Assembly (NCBI GenBank): GCA_022828135.1
Contig: JAJEJB010000015.1
Span: 17,484 to 81,483 of the forward strand
Reading direction: 5' to 3'
Source of the DNA: Acidimicrobiia bacterium
GTDB lineage: Bacteria > Actinomycetota > Acidimicrobiia > Acidimicrobiales > Aldehydirespiratoraceae
DNA length: 64,000 nt
In this document: one piece after another, positions 62,733 through 64,000 of the stretch
Layout of the letters: each line of letters starts with the position of its first letter
Numbering within the stretch: the stretch's first letter is position 1
Made by a program: the position numbers and the translations under genes
Notes under the pieces: generated by a model
What the model saw: only the letters and a program-made list of their open reading frames with translations
Databases searched by the model: none
What the model was told of the DNA's origin: nothing

Positions 62733-63743
62733 TCAGTAGGTGGTGGTCTTCTCGATCATCAGGCGGATCCACTCGCCGGAGGTGACCGGCTCGTGGCGGG
62801 GCGGGTCGTCGGGGGCGGTGCAGGTGGGGATGCACTCGATGAGCGCGTCGTAGGCGGGCTGGTGGAAGAAGGCGACCGAGATGCGGTCGCCGGTCACGTC
62901 GTCCGGCACGACCACCCGGTGCTGGGTCGAAACCCAGCGGTCGTTGGTCCACGCGGCCATAAGGTCGCCGAGGTTCACAACGAACGATCCGGCCACTACG
63001 GGCACGTCCTCCCAGTGACCCTCGGGCGACAGGATCTGCAGCCCCGGCTGGCCGTCGTGGTACAGGATCGTGAGGCTGCCCCAGTCCGAATGGGGGCCCC
63101 GCCGGTACTGGCCCGGCAGGGGCGGCCCCTCCAGGGCCGGGTAGTGGAGGACGGCGAGGCCGGTGATGTGCTCGGCGATCTTGTCGTCGAACCAGTGCTC
63201 GTCCAGGTCGAGCGCCAGCGCCATCAGCCGCATCAGCCTGGCGGCGAGATCCTCCAGCGTCGCGTAGCAGGCTGTGAGGGCCTCCCTGAAGTCGGGAACT
63301 CTCTCGGGGTCGGGCCACAAGTTGGGCGCGAAGAACGCCTCCCTCCCCTCGTCCTGGCCCTGGTGAGAGCCGGCTCGGACGGCGGCCTCGGGATCGTCGA
63401 AACGGCTGACGGTGAAGAGCTCGGAGAGGTCAGGCGGGGTCACCTCGTCGTGAGCCAACGCCAGCGCAGAACCCCCCGTCGGCACGTAGCCCCGCAGGTT
63501 GTCCGACGCTCGGGCCCAGGCCATCTTCTCGTCGAGGGGCAGGGCGAACAGCCGGCGCGACGCTGTGTCAACCCTCTGCACTAGGCCGTGGGGCACGCCG
63601 TGTCCGGTGATCACCAGGAAGCCCACGTCCTCGCAGGCCCGACGGATGGCGTCCACAACCTCGTCGCGCCGCGCCCCCGGTTCGAACGCGCCCGACAAGT
63701 CCACCAGTGGCACCCGTGACGCAACTCTTGCCGAGACTGCCAC
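62733..63743 (-). CDS. 2OG-Fe(II) oxygenase, isopenicillin N synthase-like
   Basis: A 336-residue non-haem iron oxygenase. Iron ligands are in GPHSDWGSLT (His and Asp of the H-x-D pair) and STQHRVVVP (distal His), and the 2-oxoglutarate-binding arginine is in RISVAFF. The N-terminal region (VPLVDLSGAF, GFLVITGHGVP) is the DIOX_N domain. It may hydroxylate or desaturate a small molecule. I chose the GTG with GAGGGG 5 nt upstream, giving VAVSARVASRV. Confidence 0.85.
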   Translation of the reverse strand: MAVSARVASRVPLVDLSGAFEPGARRDEVVDAIRRACEDVGFLVITGHGVPHGLVQRVDTASRRLFALPLDEKMAWARASDNLRGYVPTGGSALALAHDEVTPPDLSELFTVSRFDDPEAAVRAGSHQGQDEGREAFFAPNLWPDPERVPDFREALTACYATLEDLAARLMRLMALALDLDEHWFDDKIAEHITGLAVLHYPALEGPPLPGQYRRGPHSDWGSLTILYHDGQPGLQILSPEGHWEDVPVVAGSFVVNLGDLMAAWTNDRWVSTQHRVVVPDDVTGDRISVAFFHQPAYDALIECIPTCTAPDDPPRHEPVTSGEWIRLMIEKTTTY

Positions 63744-63925
63744 TTCAACCCCTCTTGATCGCCCTGGCTCCTGCCGACACGACGAAACTAGCGCCAACGA
63801 AATTGATGCGACTATTGGGCCTCTGAGGGCGGATTCGTCATCAATTTGGCGGGCGGAGGCAGCAGGACCACGGGACGGCCCGCGAACGGTGATCGGGAGT
63901 CGCGTCGAGTGTCACATGGCCGTTC

Positions 63926-63931
63926 TAGGGT
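63926..63931 (+). promoter_or_regulatory. Leaderless -10 element of the right-edge gene
   Basis: TAGGGT ends 6 nt before the GTG at 63938, the same layout as other operon heads here. The 194-nt gap before it holds no supported gene. Confidence 0.45.
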
Positions 63932-63937
63932 GCGGGC

Positions 63938-64000
63938 GTGACTGTTGATCTGGTGACCACGGGCTACGGCCCGCCCGCCCACGAGGCACTGGCGACGGCT
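63938..64000 (+). CDS. 5' end of an unknown gene, cut by the window edge
   Basis: 21 codons are visible, starting VTVDLVTTGYGPPAHEAL, and the frame runs off the right edge. A leaderless -10 element supports the GTG start. The product cannot be named from this much sequence. Confidence 0.5.
   Translation, partial: MTVDLVTTGYGPPAHEALATA

Noticed and set aside
1..64000. CRISPR arrays, tRNA and rRNA genes, insertion sequences and integrases
   Set aside because: I looked for regular repeats, GGTTCGAATCC-like tRNA arms, and transposase or integrase motifs and found none that stand up; the defence island has no visible attachment sites.

Overview
This is a high-GC, densely packed bacterial chromosome fragment. 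A PdtaS-type sensor kinase, a DUF3107 protein, F420-type (LLM and PPOX) oxidoreductases, a menaquinone pathway, GTG starts and repeated leaderless promoters (TANNNT 6-7 nt before the start codon) point to the Actinobacteria. The many CoA-transferase, thiolase and Mo-hydroxylase genes and a System I cytochrome c maturation operon suggest a deep-branching class such as Acidimicrobiia. There is no rRNA or tRNA gene in the window, so this placement is inference.

Layout. 1-8.9 kb: the end of a serine hydrolase, an acyl-CoA synthetase, the mrp-DUF3107-pdtaS operon, a SixA-like phosphatase, an HD protein, a DUF3179 lipoprotein and an unknown protein. 8.9-15.6 kb: one minus-strand operon, ccmABCDEFG plus a CcmH/CcmI fusion, nearly every junction overlapping by 4 nt. 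15.7-20.6 kb: SDR, secreted peptidase, dimeric-barrel protein, MaoC hydratase and a LysR regulator. The LysR gene is divergent from an inositol-phosphate synthase (20.6-22 kb), and both look leaderless. 22-27 kb: an acyl-CoA operon (HMG-CoA-synthase-like/DUF35 fusion, SCP-x thiolase, tandem CaiB). 27-35 kb: a Clp_N-RidA fusion, a gamma-glutamyltransferase homologue, a form II coxSLM-type Mo hydroxylase, a nucleotidyltransferase and a histidine phosphatase. 35-41 kb: menaquinone genes menF-menD-menH-menC, where MenF carries an N-terminal MerR-like domain. 41-44 kb: two membrane proteins and an LLM oxidoreductase.

43.9-58.4 kb is a defence island of mixed base composition. It holds a toxin-antitoxin-like pair, a type I restriction-modification locus (hsdR-hsdS, then a 62-aa protein and a ClpP-fold protease, then hsdM), a DUF5131/TcmP pair, an unknown protein, a T4 Rnl1-like RNA ligase and a RloA/RloB (AbiL-like) ATPase-Toprim pair. 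The protease, TcmP and the unknown protein are clearly more AT-rich than the backbone, which suggests separate acquisition.

58.4-64 kb returns to backbone genes: DUF1905/YdeI protein, cupin, Nudix hydrolase, branched-chain-type substrate-binding lipoprotein, DUF1445 hydro-lyase, PPOX oxidoreductase, a 2OG-Fe(II) oxygenase and the first codons of a gene running off the right edge.

The strongest candidates for something undescribed are the defence island (the protease inside the hsd operon; the RNA ligase beside RloAB), the Clp_N-RidA fusion, the MerR-MenF fusion and the HMG-CoA-synthase-like/DUF35 fusion that lacks its catalytic cysteine.
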